From positions 62,001 to 126,000 of the forward strand of contig WTXI01000063.1 of NCBI GenBank assembly GCA_022376515.1: a stretch of 64,000 nt of DNA, written 5' to 3'. The notes beneath the pieces are model-generated. The model worked only from the letters and a program-made list of their open reading frames with translations, was not told the DNA's origin and did no database searches. The DNA is from Lactifluus volemus. Its lineage: Eukaryota > Basidiomycota > Agaricomycetes > Russulales > Russulaceae. Shown in pieces: positions 63,165 through 64,000 of the stretch. The first letter of the stretch is position 1. Every line of letters begins with the position of its first letter. A program made the translations under genes and the position numbers.

Positions 63165-64000
63165 CTATACACTCTTACCGCCCCACCAGTTCCTCCGTGA
63201 GTGACCACTCTGGCCAAGCCCGACGTTGGTCGCGACTGCAGGTCCCCATCCGAACCACCTGACGATGACGGTTTTTGCAAAAATTTCGCCAAAGCCGAGC
63301 ATGACCCCGTTCACGAACGGCAAGAAGAAATTGATGGACAGCGACGAGAGCAACGCCAAGAAGCGCGAGCGGACGGGCAGCGTGTCGTCAAACACGGCGA
63401 GCGTCATCGACGCCGCCGTCACGGGGCGGGTCGTGGGAGCGGCGGCGTCAGGGGGTGCCACATGAGAATGAGGATGCTCGGGCGAGTGGGGGCGCGAGGG
63501 TTCCGGGAATGATAGGGACGGGAACGAAGACGCGATTGAGGACGGCACGTTTTCCCAGTGGGGTGAGTCGATCGGTTCGGTTCCTGCCGTTCCTGCTGCT
63601 GCAGAAAGCGCGGAGCGCGATTGGTGAGTACCTGAAGTTGTCGTCGTAGATCCAGGTACGTTCGACTATATAGAGGGGGGGGGGAGGGAACGATAGTTGC
63701 ACAGTAGAAAAAAAGAGTGATTGAGGCTTACCTGTGCGGCTTGACCCTGCCGTTGCGGAGGTGGTGGTGGTGGTGGTACTTTTGAGAGTGTAGCACCACT
63801 TTGAACTTGTCCGCTGACACCACCACCACCACCACCACCAACGCTGCCGGGGCCAAACGAGGACTCTCCAGATGCCGCAAGCGAAAAAGGAGAAGCTGCC
63901 GACGCGATGGCGGAAGTGCTTCGCTGCGATGATGATGATACAGCTTCCCACTCACTCGTCACGCTCGAGTTTACGCCGCCGCTCTGACCGCCCGACAAGG
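63165..64000 (-). CDS. MIM1: Mitochondrial outer-membrane import factor MIM1/TOM13, partial
   Basis: MIM1 (Tom13) helps insert alpha-helical proteins and TOM subunits into the outer mitochondrial membrane. The signature is the single transmembrane segment SINFFLPFVNGVMLGFGEIF followed by AKTVIVRWFGWGPAVATNVG (about 63300-63230), ending GGKSV at 63165. Upstream the exon encodes long low-complexity runs (poly-Gly from GGT/ACC repeats near 63817-63840, poly-Pro near 63756-63775, Ser-rich stretches) and a basic/Pro linker; introns separate the cytosolic part. The first exon reads open through the window edge without a clear ATG, so the 5' end is missing. Confidence 0.8.
63756..63775. repeat. (GGT)n trinucleotide run
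   Basis: GGT repeats on the plus strand inside the MIM1 exon; on the coding (minus) strand they give a poly-Pro run. Confidence 0.8.
63817..63840. repeat. (ACC)n trinucleotide run
   Basis: ACC repeats on the plus strand in the same MIM1 exon; they encode a poly-Gly run on the minus strand. Confidence 0.8.

Overview
This is a nuclear genome segment from a filamentous basidiomycete (Agaricomycetes). The evidence is dense short introns of about 45-70 nt with GT...AG ends, a fatty acid synthase with beta and alpha parts fused in one gene, and FunK1 kinase and ankyrin-repeat relics of a style common in Boletales. The Boletales placement is inference. There are no bacterial operons, CRISPR arrays or rRNA, and I saw no tRNA.

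Layout. 1-5.3 kb is a decayed accessory island: the 3' half of an apparently intact ATG15-type lipase gene, a broken ankyrin-repeat gene, FunK1 kinase fragments, and a second, ruined ATG15 copy. 5.7-21.4 kb is housekeeping: DBP5 RNA helicase (-), an NMN adenylyltransferase (+), and a single giant fatty acid synthase gene (-, 12.7 kb). 21.4-23.6 kb holds no confident gene. 23.6-28.3 kb carries a head-to-head pair, the Rag GTPase GTR2 (-) and the polyphosphate polymerase VTC4 (+). 28.3-37.4 kb contains a C2H2 zinc-finger protein (+), an arrestin-like gene (-) and a VHS-domain gene (-) separated by sparse DNA. 37.3-38.6 kb is a dead LINE-type retrotransposon fragment. 38.85-43.4 kb is a telomerase reverse transcriptase gene (-). 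43.9-50.9 kb has a TPR protein (-), a small two-exon protein (+), an unrecognised conserved-looking protein (-) and the transcription elongation factor IWS1/SPN1 (-). 53.0-64.0 kb is gene dense: F-box-like protein (+), periplasmic-binding-like protein (-) head to head with SelO (+), a LysM protein (+), a cytochrome b5/acyl-CoA dehydrogenase fusion (+), and MIM1/TOM13 (-, cut by the window end).

Working together. There is no single pathway cluster. Several genes touch lipid and vacuole biology (FAS, b5-ACAD, ATG15, VTC4, GTR2, VHS, arrestin). The most suggestive local pairing is GTR2/VTC4, two nutrient-sensing vacuolar functions sharing about 260 bp of upstream DNA.

Quality note. Several otherwise well-preserved genes (DBP5, VTC4, the b5-ACAD, the arrestin-like and the F-box-like gene) each show at least one single-base break of reading frame. 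At least two of these sit in homopolymers, and a third is explained by a lost base in a two-base run. This looks more like base-calling error than gene death, unlike the 1-5.3 kb island where decay is real. I did not find a convincing wholly new system. The best oddities are a 9-nt microexon in VTC4 that encodes a core SPX motif, and the layout of the decayed lipase/ankyrin/kinase island.
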